Of a DNA stretch of 64,000 bases, positions 23,256-33,839 are shown one piece after another. The DNA lies in the NCBI GenBank assembly GCA_007922225.1, contig ML679968.1, positions 6,874,075 through 6,938,074 on the forward strand. Direction: 5' to 3'. Below the pieces are notes generated by a model, which saw nothing but the letters and a program-made list of their open reading frames with translations, did no database searches and was not told where the DNA came from. A program made the position numbers and the translations under genes. The DNA comes from Emydura subglobosa. Lineage: Eukaryota; Chordata; Testudines; Chelidae. The first letter of the stretch is position 1. Every line of letters begins with the position of its first letter.

Positions 23256-23329
23256 TGGGTGGAATCCTGACCCCACTGAAGTCAATGGCAGATATGCCAT
23301 TGACTTCAACCGAGCCAGGATTTCACCCA
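23256..23329. repeat. Short perfect-type palindromic repeat
   Basis: TGGGTGGAATCCTG...CAATGGCA (23256-23290) folds back on TGCCATTGACTTC...TTTCACCCA (23295-23329) with a 4-bp loop and few mismatches. This is the common CTGAAGTCAATGG palindromic family of reptile and bird genomes. Confidence 0.82.
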
Positions 23330-23339
23330 TAATCTATAA

Positions 23340-23970
23340 AGAATATAGACAATACAGAACAAGCTCTTTAGAGTAGAATTTCTATGCTTCCTGCCTATGG
23401 ATAAATCTATAAGTCAGACTGATACCCATTTTCCTCATCTCTTCTGTAAAGCCATAGGATACATTGCACACATCTTTATTCTTAGAGTGTAAAACAAGAT
23501 TTTCCTTTAAACATGTGAACCCTCAATTATGACCCAAATTAAGTAATACTTCTCTCTAGATTTCAGTAACTGATTTTTAAAAAAGATTAATTTGAATAAT
23601 TAAATAAATCCAGATAGATGAGATTGTTAGAGGGGGAAAAAAGATTGTTTTAAGTTTCGTTGATCAGAGAGGCACAGTCATGTTACAAAAGAGGGCTCAT
23701 AAAATTGATTACTCTGTTTATTGGATCTGCAAGGAGACTAGATAAAAAGGAAATTAATTTGAATTTGTGTATGCACCAGTTGAGCTGAGCTTACTTAAAT
23801 TGACTTAAGTAGACTGTAAATACAGTTGATGTTTAGAGAGCTTTGGCACATTTGTTAATTTACTCTGTATGCTATATAGTAACCACAACGAAACTTTAAC
23901 CATGTTAATATTTAAGGATACCCCCCCCCCAAAAAAAAATGCAAGGAGGAACTGTTTTATTACAATGGAT
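23340..23970. other. No gene recognised
   Basis: AT-rich DNA. A C-run joined to an A-run at about 23922-23939 is the only notable simple sequence. Confidence 0.5.
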
Positions 23971-23973
23971 ATT

Positions 23974-24048
23974 TAGCTGAGGTTAGTCCTGCTCTGAGCA
24001 GGGGGTTGGACTAGATGACCTCCTGAGGTCCCTTCCAACTCTATGATA
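23974..24048 (+). mobile_element. CR1 3' tail fragment
   Basis: GAGGTTAGTCCTGCTCTGAG, then ACTAGATGACCTCCTGAGG and CTTCCAACTCTATGAT: the last 75 bp of a CR1 3' UTR, extremely 5'-truncated. Confidence 0.9.
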
Positions 24049-24049
24049 C

Positions 24050-25430
24050 GTTATTTGCATTCCACCTCCATTTTGTTGCTCAGTTACAGCATCCCATCCA
24101 CCGCCTTTTAATCAACTATCAAGAAAACATAAGATTCTTGCATGGGGTAGAGGAAGTAGTTCCCTTTCTAAAGGTCTGAATGTCAATCTTGTGATGTGAG
24201 TAAGTTTGTCCTGACCTAGAGTGTCCAAACCACAAGGTGCCATCAGCTATCCCAGTTTTTTCAGGGTAACACAGTACTACCATTCATTCCACTTGGCCAA
24301 GTCAGTGTAATCACCTCTATGAAGGAAAAGACTTAGACTAAGGTACTTCATTACAAAGTTCTGTGAATTTGGATAGCTAGGTGTACAACCTGCAGATAGC
24401 AAGTAGCTTGTTAAATATATCTACTTTTTTTAAGTGGCATATTTTTAAAAGAAGAGCTGGATGCTACGATTGTAAAGATTCAGAAGCAGATTTTGGGTAT
24501 GTAAGTGCATGGGAGGAATTCAAAAAGTAATAGGTTTGTGCAGAGATAAATGACAAAACCAGAATTGGATTTTTATCAGCTTGTATTCAATAATTGCTAT
24601 CTTCAACCATCTTGTGAGGATTTTCATCTGACATTTGATTTGCGGTCCTTACCTTACCTGCAACACAACTGAAAAGAAACCAAATATTCCTTTTTTTTTT
24701 TTTTTTAACCATTCCAATTAGTTATACTAATGAGACTTAAGATATAATAATCTATACGAACGTGTGATCTATCTGTATAGGAATTGTACATACACACACA
24801 CAGAGTATGTATGCACACTAGGACTATGTAACAGTATGATTAGCATCATGTTCTTCTGTGAAAATAGGCAGCTGAGATAGTCTAGGATACACACACTCCA
24901 ACAAGCATTCATTCATAGGAAAGTGTGTTCCTGCAACATAATTCTCACATTCCTGGATTTACATGGAGGTCCATCTACTCAGTCACAAGTCCTTCTTTCA
25001 GAGGATACATATTTCAGACCCTTACATTTAGATGATGTGCTCTCTTGCCTTCCTTCCCCTCTGGTGTTCAGTTTTCTCTTTATTTTCTTAATAATAAAAT
25101 ATATTATGCAAAAAATAGATAAAAATGACAAAAAACCTGCTATAGAGAAAATATAATCCATGATATAATCCAGTCTGGGAAGAGAAAAGAGGGGGAACCC
25201 AGAGTAGCCCTAATGGTAAACTAAAAAAGCCTTTAAAAATGTCGAAAGGAAAATCCATTTTCAGTTGTGGTCTTAAAAAACCTCTGATCAAAATGTTTAT
25301 TTTGCCATTGTCAAAATGTGAGTGCTTGTTTTCAATTCCCAACCCAATCTCTATTTTAAAGATAAATAATGCAATGCACTCACATGACATTTTCCTTTTC
25401 TGGCTTACATTTAGGAAGGAAAATATTTAA
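24050..25430. other. No gene recognised
   Basis: Unique AT-rich sequence with a poly-T run at 24691-24706 and a short CA stretch near 24790-24802. The open frames on both strands at 24923-25430 overlap each other and have no domain support. Confidence 0.5.
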
Positions 25431-25436
25431 CTAAGG

Positions 25437-25973
25437 CTATGTCTACATGGCCCCACAGTTCAGAATATGGGGACGTGAACTGAATGCGCACTAGCGTGCG
25501 GCCCTGTAACACCCCCTTGTGGATAACATGAGTGTTTTTGCAGTGGTTCTCAAACTCCATTGCACCGCGATCCCCTTCTGACGACAAAAAATTATTGCCT
25601 GACCCTGTGGCGAGGGCAGAGCCTGAGCCCAGCCACCGCGGGCGAGGAGGGGGGCTGGAACCCGAGTCCTGCCACCCTGGGCTGAATCTCTCGGATTTCA
25701 GCTTCAGCCCTGGGGGTGGGGCTCAGGCTTCAGCCCCGGGCCCCAGCAAGTCTAATGCTGGTCCCTACTTTGGGGTCCTGACTCACAGTTTGAGAACCGC
25801 TGAACTAACGTATTAATGCCGTCCTCTCAAACAGGACGAAGTTAATGCCACCTAGTTATCCTTTTGTTTGCGCCCGCAAAGTCCACATGGGGGCATTACA
25901 GTGCAGCACTTTCATGTGCACCTCTGAAGTCCGAACTGCAGAGCCATGTAGTCAGGTCCTAAGACATCCGTGG
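25437..25973. mobile_element. MITE with nested hAT-like insertion
   Basis: Ends CTATGTCTACATGGCC (near 25437) and AGCCATGTAGTCAGGTCCTA (near 25952-25971) are imperfect inverted repeats. The interior pairs GTTCAG...CATATTC-type segments with the TCCGAACTGCAGAG block at the other end. The body is split at 25541-25802 by a second element. Confidence 0.6.
25541..25802. mobile_element. hAT-type MITE nested in another MITE
   Basis: Inverted termini CAGTGGTTCTCAAACT and AGTTTGAGAACCGCTG bound a GC-rich 262-bp body with no transposase. These ends are characteristic of hAT non-autonomous elements. The eight bases on each side (TGTTTTTG and AACTAACG) do not match, so the target duplication has been lost or altered. 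The open frame through it (25532-25816) is an artefact of composition. Confidence 0.78.
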
Positions 25974-26616
25974 AACACTGCATGGGAGGTCCATGCTAGC
26001 AGACCCTAGCAAACTCTGATTCAGGATCAGGGCCAAGTAGAGAACTAAAAGAAGCTTTCTTCATTTTTACCTGAAATAAACTTATCAGGATTAAAAAACA
26101 TATGACTTCCACCATCTTCTGGGAGCCTAACCTCTACTTCCAGAAACACCCACAAAGATTATTTATTTTAAAACATAACTAGATTAGAAGTTCAGTGTGT
26201 GTCTGTAAGAGGGTTTGGGGAAGTTGGCTTTAAGACGCGCAATTTGGGAATATATTTATTTAGCTGAATTACAGTAACCACAGTTTTATATCTTACTGTG
26301 ATAGAAGGATGAAAATCAACATAAAACCCAAACCCAGTGGACAAAAATTTGAAAAGCAATCATTCGATCTTGTTCTGAGCAATTAAGCAGGATCAAAATA
26401 GGGCAAACTAGGAACTGAGGCACACCCAAGAAGGTGCTCCACCCATTCCCTTATTTCCATACTGTGGCTACACCCTCCTTCGGGCAGCCGCAGGTTTCAG
26501 AATTCAGATACTTGGTGCAATTCACACTTTTTGGAGCTATTGGTTCACACTATCTGCAGACTCAGGCAGGCATTAGTAACACTTGGTTCATGTTTTCAAG
26601 ATTTTCTGTGTATTCA

Positions 26617-26985
26617 CAGGAAGGTCTACACTGTGAACTAAGCCCAGACTCTGACTTGGGTTTCAGCCCAAGCCCACCTCCCAGACACACACAAATCAGT
26701 CTGACTCAGGTCAGCAAGCACTCTGGACCCAGGTCCTGCCATAGGAATGGGTAAAAACCCAAGTCCTGCTGTGACTCAGGTCCAAGCTCTGTGCATTTGC
26801 AGTATGGATACATCCCGAGTCAGAAGGTCTACGCAGTACAGTATGGATGTTTTAGCATGCCTATAAGACCCGGGTCCAGTAATTGTAAACTCAGGTTTAC
26901 AATGCAGTGCGGATGCTTGGAAACACCGAGACCACAAACTTGGGTCCCGCCAAATCAGGCTTTGTGTGAAGTGTAGACATACCCC
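26617..26985. mobile_element. MITE with GTCTACACT termini
   Basis: Left end AAGGTCTACACTGTGAACTA pairs with right end GAAGTGTAGACATACCCC in inverted orientation. The interior has several copies of ACTCAGGTCC/ACCCAGGTCC-type words. No transposase is encoded; a frame at 26791-26976 is chance. Confidence 0.72.
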
Positions 26986-27279
26986 ATGAGGGCTAACAAA
27001 GAATTTTTTTTAAAATGAAAGCCGAGATTTTATTCTTATCCCATGACTCCAGTGTTGGGATCCTAGGCACAGACCTACAGTACCGATGCCTTAATTTGGC
27101 TCTCCAGTTGAGGAAATTATCATTTTATTAACTCTATCCTAAAGGTCAATTTATGTATTTGTTTTTCCCACACTGTTCTCTCCTTGTCAAATTTCACAAC
27201 TTGCAAGTGATCAACAGGTTGAACTCTGAATCATGAATTCTACAAATCAAAAAGAATGTACAAAACAATATTGCTAAGT

Positions 27280-27530
27280 CACATTGTTAAAAAATCATGG
27301 GCTAGGCCGCAAACAATCATGACCTTAGTTTTAAACATCATGAATGTTTTAAAATAATAAACTTTGGGCTCTTTATATTTTCAAGCTTTTCTCAGCAACC
27401 ATGAGGGATAGAAAATTACTTTTTATTTTTAATTAAAGCTGAGATTCTCAAGTAATAATGTGATTCCAATAGCTGGGGCTTTAAGAAAAACACCATATAT
27501 CATAAGACTCATGATAAAAATTATGTAATT
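27280..27530. repeat. Interspersed AATCATGA repeat
   Basis: AAAATCATGGGCTAGGC at one side, TTTCAAGCTTTTCTCAGCAA and CCATGAGGG in the middle, and CATAAGACTCATGATAAAAA at the end match an abundant turtle interspersed repeat whose consensus ends carry AATCATGAGA-type words. Probably a non-autonomous DNA transposon; classification uncertain. Confidence 0.65.
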
Positions 27531-27639
27531 TGTTAACAATGGGAATTGTAGGGTTTCTTTTCTATTTCATCTCTTCAGTGCAATTAACAGGAATAAAAAA
27601 TTGTTTCTTTGATGGAGATGTTCAAAGTCTAATCAAATA

Positions 27640-27960
27640 AATTTTTACAAGAGGTAGTTGGATGCTAAAAGAAAACGCTGATCCATTAATACTTCATGAA
27701 TAAACAGGAGTTCAATAAGTTATGATTCATGGGCTTGCATGAGAAGTATTAATGATTATATGGAGTGTCACAGTATATATACCTGAAATATTTGAAAATG
27801 ATGAAAGTTTAAACTGTTTATTTTCAATGTTTATTTTTCCAAAAGTTCATACCAGAAGTTCATTACTTTCCAGCCAGTGAACAGAAACAATGTAATGTGA
27901 CTTCTGTGAGTAACCACACATCCTGAATAATGAATACTGAATAGCCAAAGTGCGCAGTTC
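27640..27960. promoter_or_regulatory. Candidate conserved non-coding element
   Basis: Non-repetitive block with dense ATTAATA, TTATGATTCATG, CTTGCATGAGAAG and TTAATGATTATAT motifs, suggesting clustered homeobox/POU/AP-1-like sites. The evidence is only motif density in AT-rich DNA, so the call is tentative. Confidence 0.2.
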
Positions 27961-28419
27961 GTGAACTGTCACATAGGCTTTAAAATTACTTGTTGAAACT
28001 TGCTGACAAATACATTTTCAGAAATCAAAATCAATTTATGAATGGTTCATTAACTAAAAAGGGATTACATTCATAATGAATATCATTACAAATGAGTAAT
28101 TTGACCATTTCTATTTCATCATGTTTATATAGACATGAATGACCGAAGCGCTAAACCAAGTTGTCTCTATTATTTTGGAAGCTTCCCCAACTGCCAATGC
28201 CATAGCACTACTAGTGTTCTAAATAAATAAAACAAACATGCCAACAGCAAACCCCAGTTACCCTTTGTTTAAAAAACATTGAGATTCCTAAGTAACAGCA
28301 GTGCACTAATGTATCACCTCACTTACAAAACCCAAACACTTAAAAACAAGACAACAGTGAATTACATGGTAAATTTTACACTGCCTATATAACATAAACC
28401 ACATTAATACTTATATATA

Positions 28420-29790
28420 TATATATTACTTTGCATTTATCAACATTGCATTTCATCTGTCATTGTGTTGCCCAGTCACCCAGTTTTGTGAGGTCCCTTT
28501 GTAACTCTTCACAGTCTACTTTGGATTTAACTATCTTGAGTAGTTTTGTATCATCTGCAAATTTTGCGACCTCACTGTTTAACCCTTTTTCCAGATCATT
28601 GATGAATATGTTGAACACTACTGGTTCCAGTACAGAACCCTTGGGAACACTATTATTTACCTCTCTCCATTCTGAAAACTGACCATTTATTCCTACCCTT
28701 TCTTTCCTATCTTTTAAACAGCAACTGATCCAGGAGAGGACTTTCCTTCTTACCCCAAGACAGCTTTCTTTGCTTAAGAGTCTTTAGTGAGGGGTCTTGT
28801 CAAAGGCTTTCTGAAAATGTGTACACTATATACACTGGATCACCCTTGTCCACATGCTTGTTGACACCCCCAAAGAATTCTAGTAGATTGGGAGGTATTA
28901 TTTCCCTTTACAAAAACTGTGTTGACTTTTCCTCCAAAAAATCATGTTCATCTATGTGTCTCATAATTCTATTCTTTACTATCGTTTCAATCAATTTGCC
29001 TGGTACTGAAGTTAGGCTTACTGACCTGTAGTTGCCTCTGGATCCTTTTTTAAAAATTGGTGTCACATTAGCTATCCTGCAGTCATCTGGTACAGAAGCC
29101 GATTTAAATGATAGGTTACATACCACAGTTAGTAGTTCTGCAATTTCACATAACGAGTCCCTTCAGAACACTTGGGTGGGTACCATCTGGTCCTGAAGAC
29201 CAATTATTGTTTAATTTATCGATTTGTTCCAAAACCTCCTCTAATGACACCTCAATATGGGACGGTTCCTCAGATTTGTCACCTAAAAAGAATGACTCAG
29301 GTTTGAGGATCTCCCTCACATCCTGAGCCATGAAGACCGATGCAAAGAATTCATTTAGTTTCTCCACAATAGCCTTATCTTCCTTGAGTGCTTTAGCATC
29401 TCGATTATCCAATGGCCCCACTGGTTGTTTAGCTGGCTTCCTGCATGTGATGTATTTAAAAAAAATTGCTGGTTTTTTTAATTCTTTGATTAGTTTTTCT
29501 TCAAATTCTTTTTTGGCCTTCCTAAGTATATTTTTACACTTCACTTACTGGAGTTTATGCTCTTTTCTATTTTCCTCAATAGGATTTAACTTCCATTTTT
29601 TTGCCTCTAACTGCTTCTTTTACTTTGTTGTTTAGCCACGGTAGCACTTTTTTGGTCCCCTTACTATGTTTTTTAATATGGAGCATACATTTAAATTGAA
29701 CTTCTATTATGGTGTCTTTAAAAGTTTCTATGCAGCTTGCAGGGATTTAACTTTTAGCACTGTACTTTTAAATTTCTGTTTAAGTATCTT
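28420..29790 (-). mobile_element. CR1/L3-like LINE, reverse-transcriptase segment
   Basis: Minus-strand translation shows, from 29780 downward: the pre-RT region (KGTKKVLPWLNN-like, then AKKEFEEKLIKELKKPAIFF, VGPLDNRDAKALKEDKA and LNEFFASVFMAQD); RT onset (LEQIDKLNNNWSSGPDGTHP); VPDDCRIANVTPIFKKGSRG and YRSVSLTSVPGKLIE; and the palm with FINDLEKGLN followed by KFADDTKLL, whose FADD catalytic motif (28550-28561) is intact. The copy ends near 28420 in TQ.QMKCNVDKCK. Several stops and frame changes separate these blocks. It lacks both the endonuclease end and the 3' tail. Confidence 0.92.
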
Positions 29791-29799
29791 CATCATTTT

Positions 29800-30245
29800 T
29801 GTGATTGCTATCTGGTGGGCCACTTGGCACTACTGCCATATCTATGATAAATATTGGCCAAGATTTTTTTAAAATGACAAATGATTTGGGGGACTTTAAT
29901 TTTCAGTGTGGCGTGATGCTCAGCACTGGAAAATCAGGCCTTGTGTAAGACATCACAAATTGGGCACCCAAAATCACTAATCACTTTTTAAAATCTTTGC
30001 TAATGTGTCTGCCTGTTACATGGGCCATGTAAAATGTATTATCTCTCCATAACAGGCCAGATATCTACATATCTGGAACCTGAAGTCTTACTCTACGGCT
30101 CCATCCAAGGGTCATGGAATTGAGACTGAGAACCAGCCTCTGATACAGCCGGAAATGTGTGGTGCAAGGAACCTTCTTTTAATGGCTAGCTGGACCAAAT
30201 CTAGTAACAAGGTTCTCTTGGCCATATAAGAACTATGAAACTGAC
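29800..30245. other. No gene recognised
   Basis: Unique DNA, possibly with a short relic of a palindromic family around 29920-29990 (AAAATCAGGCC, then CACCCAAAATCAC). Confidence 0.45.
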
Positions 30246-30250
30246 ATTTG

Positions 30251-30622
30251 TCATAAATTCATAGACCAGATAGGACCACTGTGATCATCTAATCCAATCT
30301 CCTGTATAACACAGGCCAAAGAACTTCCCCAAAATAATTCCTAGAGCAGACCTTTTAGAAAAAACATCCATTCTTGATTTAAAAAGTCTCAGTGATGGAG
30401 AATCCACCACCAGTAAATTGTTCCAAGGGTTAATTGCTCTCACTCGTAATAGTTTCTAGTCTGAATTTATCTAGCTTTAACTTCCAGCCATTGCATTATA
30501 TTATATCTTTCTCTGCTAGATTGAAGAACCCATTATTAAATATTTGTTCCCCATGTAGATACTCAGAGACTGTAATCAAGTCACCCCTTTAACCTTGCCT
30601 TTTTTGGCTCAACTCTTTATCA
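30251..30622 (-). mobile_element. CR1 LINE 3' fragment
   Basis: The plus strand reads TCATAGACCAGATAGGACCA, then TGTGATCATCTAATCC and further CR1 3' UTR and ORF2 end sequence in reverse (TTCCAGCCATTGCATTATA, GTCACCCCTTTAACCTTGCC). Same family and orientation as 20993-21660. Confidence 0.85.
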
Positions 30623-30629
30623 CCATGTT

Positions 30630-31677
30630 ATGCACAGGATGATTTAGGGAGACAATCAGCACTGGCCCTTAAACAATATAATTGAGGAGATGCCCACCTG
30701 ACTGACTGGAACATGATGTGGGGAGATGAAGAGATCTGCAATAGAGGGGCCATCTTCACAAGTGCAGGACAGAGGCTTTCCAGTAGCAGAGAGAGAAGCT
30801 CACACTGTGAGCAGATTTAATCTTTCTCCGTGCCATGAGCTGAGTAACAATCACCACTGAGATTTTTTTCTGTCGTTTGAAGCTGCCTGCCTGACTCAGA
30901 CAGAAGTCTGTGGCTTTTGATTTCCCTCTTACTGGTTCAGGTAAGCCACTGGTATGGAATTTTTTTTTACCAAACTTACACTGATTCACTTGTTAAAACC
31001 CACTAGAATACAAAAAGCGCTTTTTACAGATTTTGGCTCCGGAAAATCATGTGACGCTTTACTAGAACTGGTTTTTTTTTCCTGAGCCATTCTATCATTA
31101 AATTATACCGCCTCTTTTGTTGTTAAAATAGGTCAATATAGATTGGGCAGACAGATTCCATTTAACAGATTAGTGTCCTGGTGCTACCACAAAATGGAAA
31201 GATCCACAGAAGGATATTATCAATGCAAGAAGTTATGCTCTTGAGTAGTTCTGGCTAGTAAAAGAACAGCTGCCCATTCCAAGCAGTAAAAAGTCCAAGT
31301 GATCTTCTCGTATCCTTCCAGTCCCATGATCAAGAGAAGGCAAAAAATGATAAAGGCAAAATGTTGGCTGTTTGACTGGTGTGAAGGTTGTTGGGCAACA
31401 TTCCACTGTATGAGCAGGGCAGCCTGCATCTCACAAGTAGGGGGCAGGGGATGCTAATCTTCTGGGCTGTAGACTAGCTGGAGCAGCCAGGAAGGCGTTT
31501 AACTAACAACACAAGGAGAGCTTTTCTAAGGAGGCAAATTCAGTAGAACTCAAACACATCTTGTTGCAAACAAGTTGAACCTATGTGGCAAATAATGTGA
31601 AGAGAACCAAATGAAAATTTTCATATATACTAATGCTAGGAGTCTGGGGGAAAAAAGCAAGAAAAAAAAATACGGCT
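30630..31677. other. No gene recognised
   Basis: Unique sequence with several poly-T runs. The minus-strand frames at 30756-30989 and 31220-31429 have no domain or splice support. Confidence 0.5.
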
Positions 31678-31956
31678 ACTAACCTTTCCATAACTGTTGT
31701 TCTTTGAGATGTGTTGCACATGTCCATTCCAAGTTAGGTGTGTGCACGCTGTGAGCACAGTCACCAGAAATTTTTCCCCTCAGTGGTACGTGTCAGATCC
31801 CTCTAGAATCCTCTGGCTGGTGTAAGGGGTCTGGCCAACCCCGCACCCGATCAGTTCCTTATTGCCAGCCAACTCTGACAGAAGGGTAAGGAGGGTGGGG
31901 CGTGTAATAAACATGTGCAAGACATCTCTAATAACAACAGTTATGGAAAGGTTAGT
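31678..31956. repeat. DIRS-A left terminal repeat with foldback ends
   Basis: The two ends of this 279-bp unit, 31678-31701 and 31933-31956, are a perfect 24-bp inverted repeat starting ACTAACCTTTCCATAACTG. Imperfect pairing continues inward through GAGATGTGTTGCACATGTCC. The middle holds GGTACGTGTCAGATCCCTCT and a pyrimidine/purine patch matching DIRS terminal repeats. It is homologous to 61796-62085. Confidence 0.85.
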
Positions 31957-32120
31957 AACCGTTTTTAATTTCTTTGAGTGCTTGGACATGTTCGTTCCAC
32001 CTTAGGTGACTCTCAAGAAATATCTTTAGTGGGTGGGATTGGAGTTCATGAACATACTGATTGCAACACGGCTTGACTAAAATCAGCATTATCTCTAGCT
32101 TGCTCGGTGATGGCGTACTG

Positions 32121-33048
32121 TTAAGAAAATGTATGTTCCAGTGACCAGTGTCTCGGATTGGGACCTGATCTAGGGATGCCACTGAGGAAGCTGGTGCCCT
32201 GGTATAATGGGCAAGTCACTATAGTGGGTGGTGGGACACCTGCATGCTCGTAGCATGTGCAAATACACGCGATCCAGGATGAAACCTTCTGAGCCAAAAT
32301 GGGAAGGCCTTTCATTCTGTGTGCTACTGCCACAAAGAGCTGCAGGGTCTACAGAACGGTTTTGTCCTCTCTATATAGAATGCCAGTGTGTCTCTAACAT
32401 CCATTTGTGCGCGATTTTGGAACAAAAACTGGCATGAAAATGGCCTGATTACTGTGAAATTGCGAAACCACCTTTGGGAGGAATGCAGGGTGAGGACGAA
32501 GCTGCATCTTGTCTTTAAAGAAGGCCATGTATGGGGTTCTGATGTAAGAGCCCAAATCGCTGAGACCCTCCTGGCCAAAGTAATATCCACCAACAAAGGC
32601 CACCTTCCAGGAAAGGTACAACATGGGGGGCATGTTGCCAGCTGCTCAAATTGGGGGGGTCCGTGAGTTTTGCCAAGGTCCCATGGGGGAATGGGCTCCC
32701 AAATCTGTGGGTATAGTCTTTCTAGGCCCTGAGGAAACAGATAGACATCTCATGAGAGAAAACCGATTGGCCGACCACTGGGGTGAGGAAAGCTGAAATG
32801 GCTGCTAGGAGTACTTTAATTGATTAAATTGACAGACCTTGCTGTTTCAGGTGTAGCAAATATTCCAGACGATCTGCAGTGATGACCAAGCGAGGGAGAG
32901 ACCTTGCCAGGAAGACCAAATGTAAAAATGCTTCCACTTGGCAAGGTTTGTAGCTCTGGTAGAGGACTTCTTGGAACCTAGCAGGACCTGGCGGATTTGC
33001 TCTGAACAGGCCAGTTCCTCGGGATTTAATCATGGAGTTTCCAAGCAA
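32121..33048 (-). pseudogene. DIRS-A tyrosine recombinase remnant
   Basis: After a LNPEELACSEQIRQVLLGSK-like linker the N-terminal domain reads YQSYKPCQVEAFLHLVFLA and then YLLHLKQQGLSI. Next comes LARRVSAIWALTSE (the region of the first catalytic Arg), FFKDKMQLRPHPAFLPKVV and SNQAIFMPVFVPK. The C-terminal part is ISSWIACICTCYEHAGVPPP, and the HxxR block there is degraded. At least three frame changes are needed to read it. In live elements this enzyme inserts circular cDNA. Confidence 0.82.
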
Positions 33049-33079
33049 TCAGATGGAGGGAGTTGAGATTTGGGTGGAG

Positions 33080-33614
33080 CACCTGACCATGAAATCAGGT
33101 CTGGGAGGAGAGGATGCAGCATCGGAGTTACTACTGAAAGACCTAGCAGAACGTCGAACCAGTGCTGACGAGGCCATGGAAAAATCGAGATGTGGAAATA
33201 AACCTCTCTCAAAACAAGGGCAGTATACCAGTCCTCCAGATCCAGGGAGGGAAAAAGGGGGGCAAGGGAGACCAGGCAGAACTTTAGCTTCTTGAGGTAG
33301 CTGTTGAGATGATGCATGTCTAAAATAGGTTGAAGACCACCCTTGTCTTTTGGAGCTAGGAAATAGCGGGAGTAAACCCTTTCCCTCTTAAGTCCTGAGG
33401 AACCTTCTCCATGGCTCCTACTTGGAGGAGGATCCATGAAGAGGGATGGGGGGAGGAGCAGAGTAGGGTGTGGAGGATGGGTGGAAATTAACTGGTGTGC
33501 ATAACCCCTTTCCACAGTGCTCAGGACCCAACAGTCTGTGGTGATGAGAGACCACATTGAGCTGAAGTGGAACAGGTGGTCCAAAAACAACAGAGAGACA
33601 GGATCTGGTGACAC
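33080..33614 (-). pseudogene. DIRS-A reverse transcriptase N-terminal part
   Basis: A 194-codon frame has ERVYSRYFLAPKDKGGLQPI, LDMHHLNSYLKKLKF, then LFPSLDLEDWYTALVLREVYF. Family consensus in the last block is ALDLQDAYFHI, so the first catalytic Asp is replaced by Val (ALVLREVYFHI). The homology stops at FPWPRQHWF, after which the sequence passes to the pre-recombinase linker; the YxDD block and RNase H are absent. The first 60 residues match the usual RT approach (SLITTDCWVLSTVERGYA). Confidence 0.88.
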
Positions 33615-33839
33615 TGGAACTAATAGAACACCTTCAGGTGTCCCATCAAAAGTTCTATTTAGATTCCCCTAAGTATCTGGCTCGGTCGGATAGGGATGCT
33701 TAAGTGGATGGGGGCAGCTGCCTGCTCCTAAAGCCCCTACTTCATTTCTTTTGCAGGTCTTGACGGTGTAGCAGGGTATAAAAACGGGTGGACTGTTGGG
33801 GCCTGAAGTGCTTCCTCAGCTTCCTGGGGTGTAGAGACT

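Noticed and set aside
25532..25816. 94-codon frame looking like a Pro/Gly-rich protein
   Set aside because: It is the body of a hAT MITE with inverted ends at 25541 and 25802.
28420..29790. Reverse transcriptase frames as a possible retron or defence system
   Set aside because: Block order, FADD motif and flanking sequence are those of a CR1-type LINE; the surrounding DNA is vertebrate.
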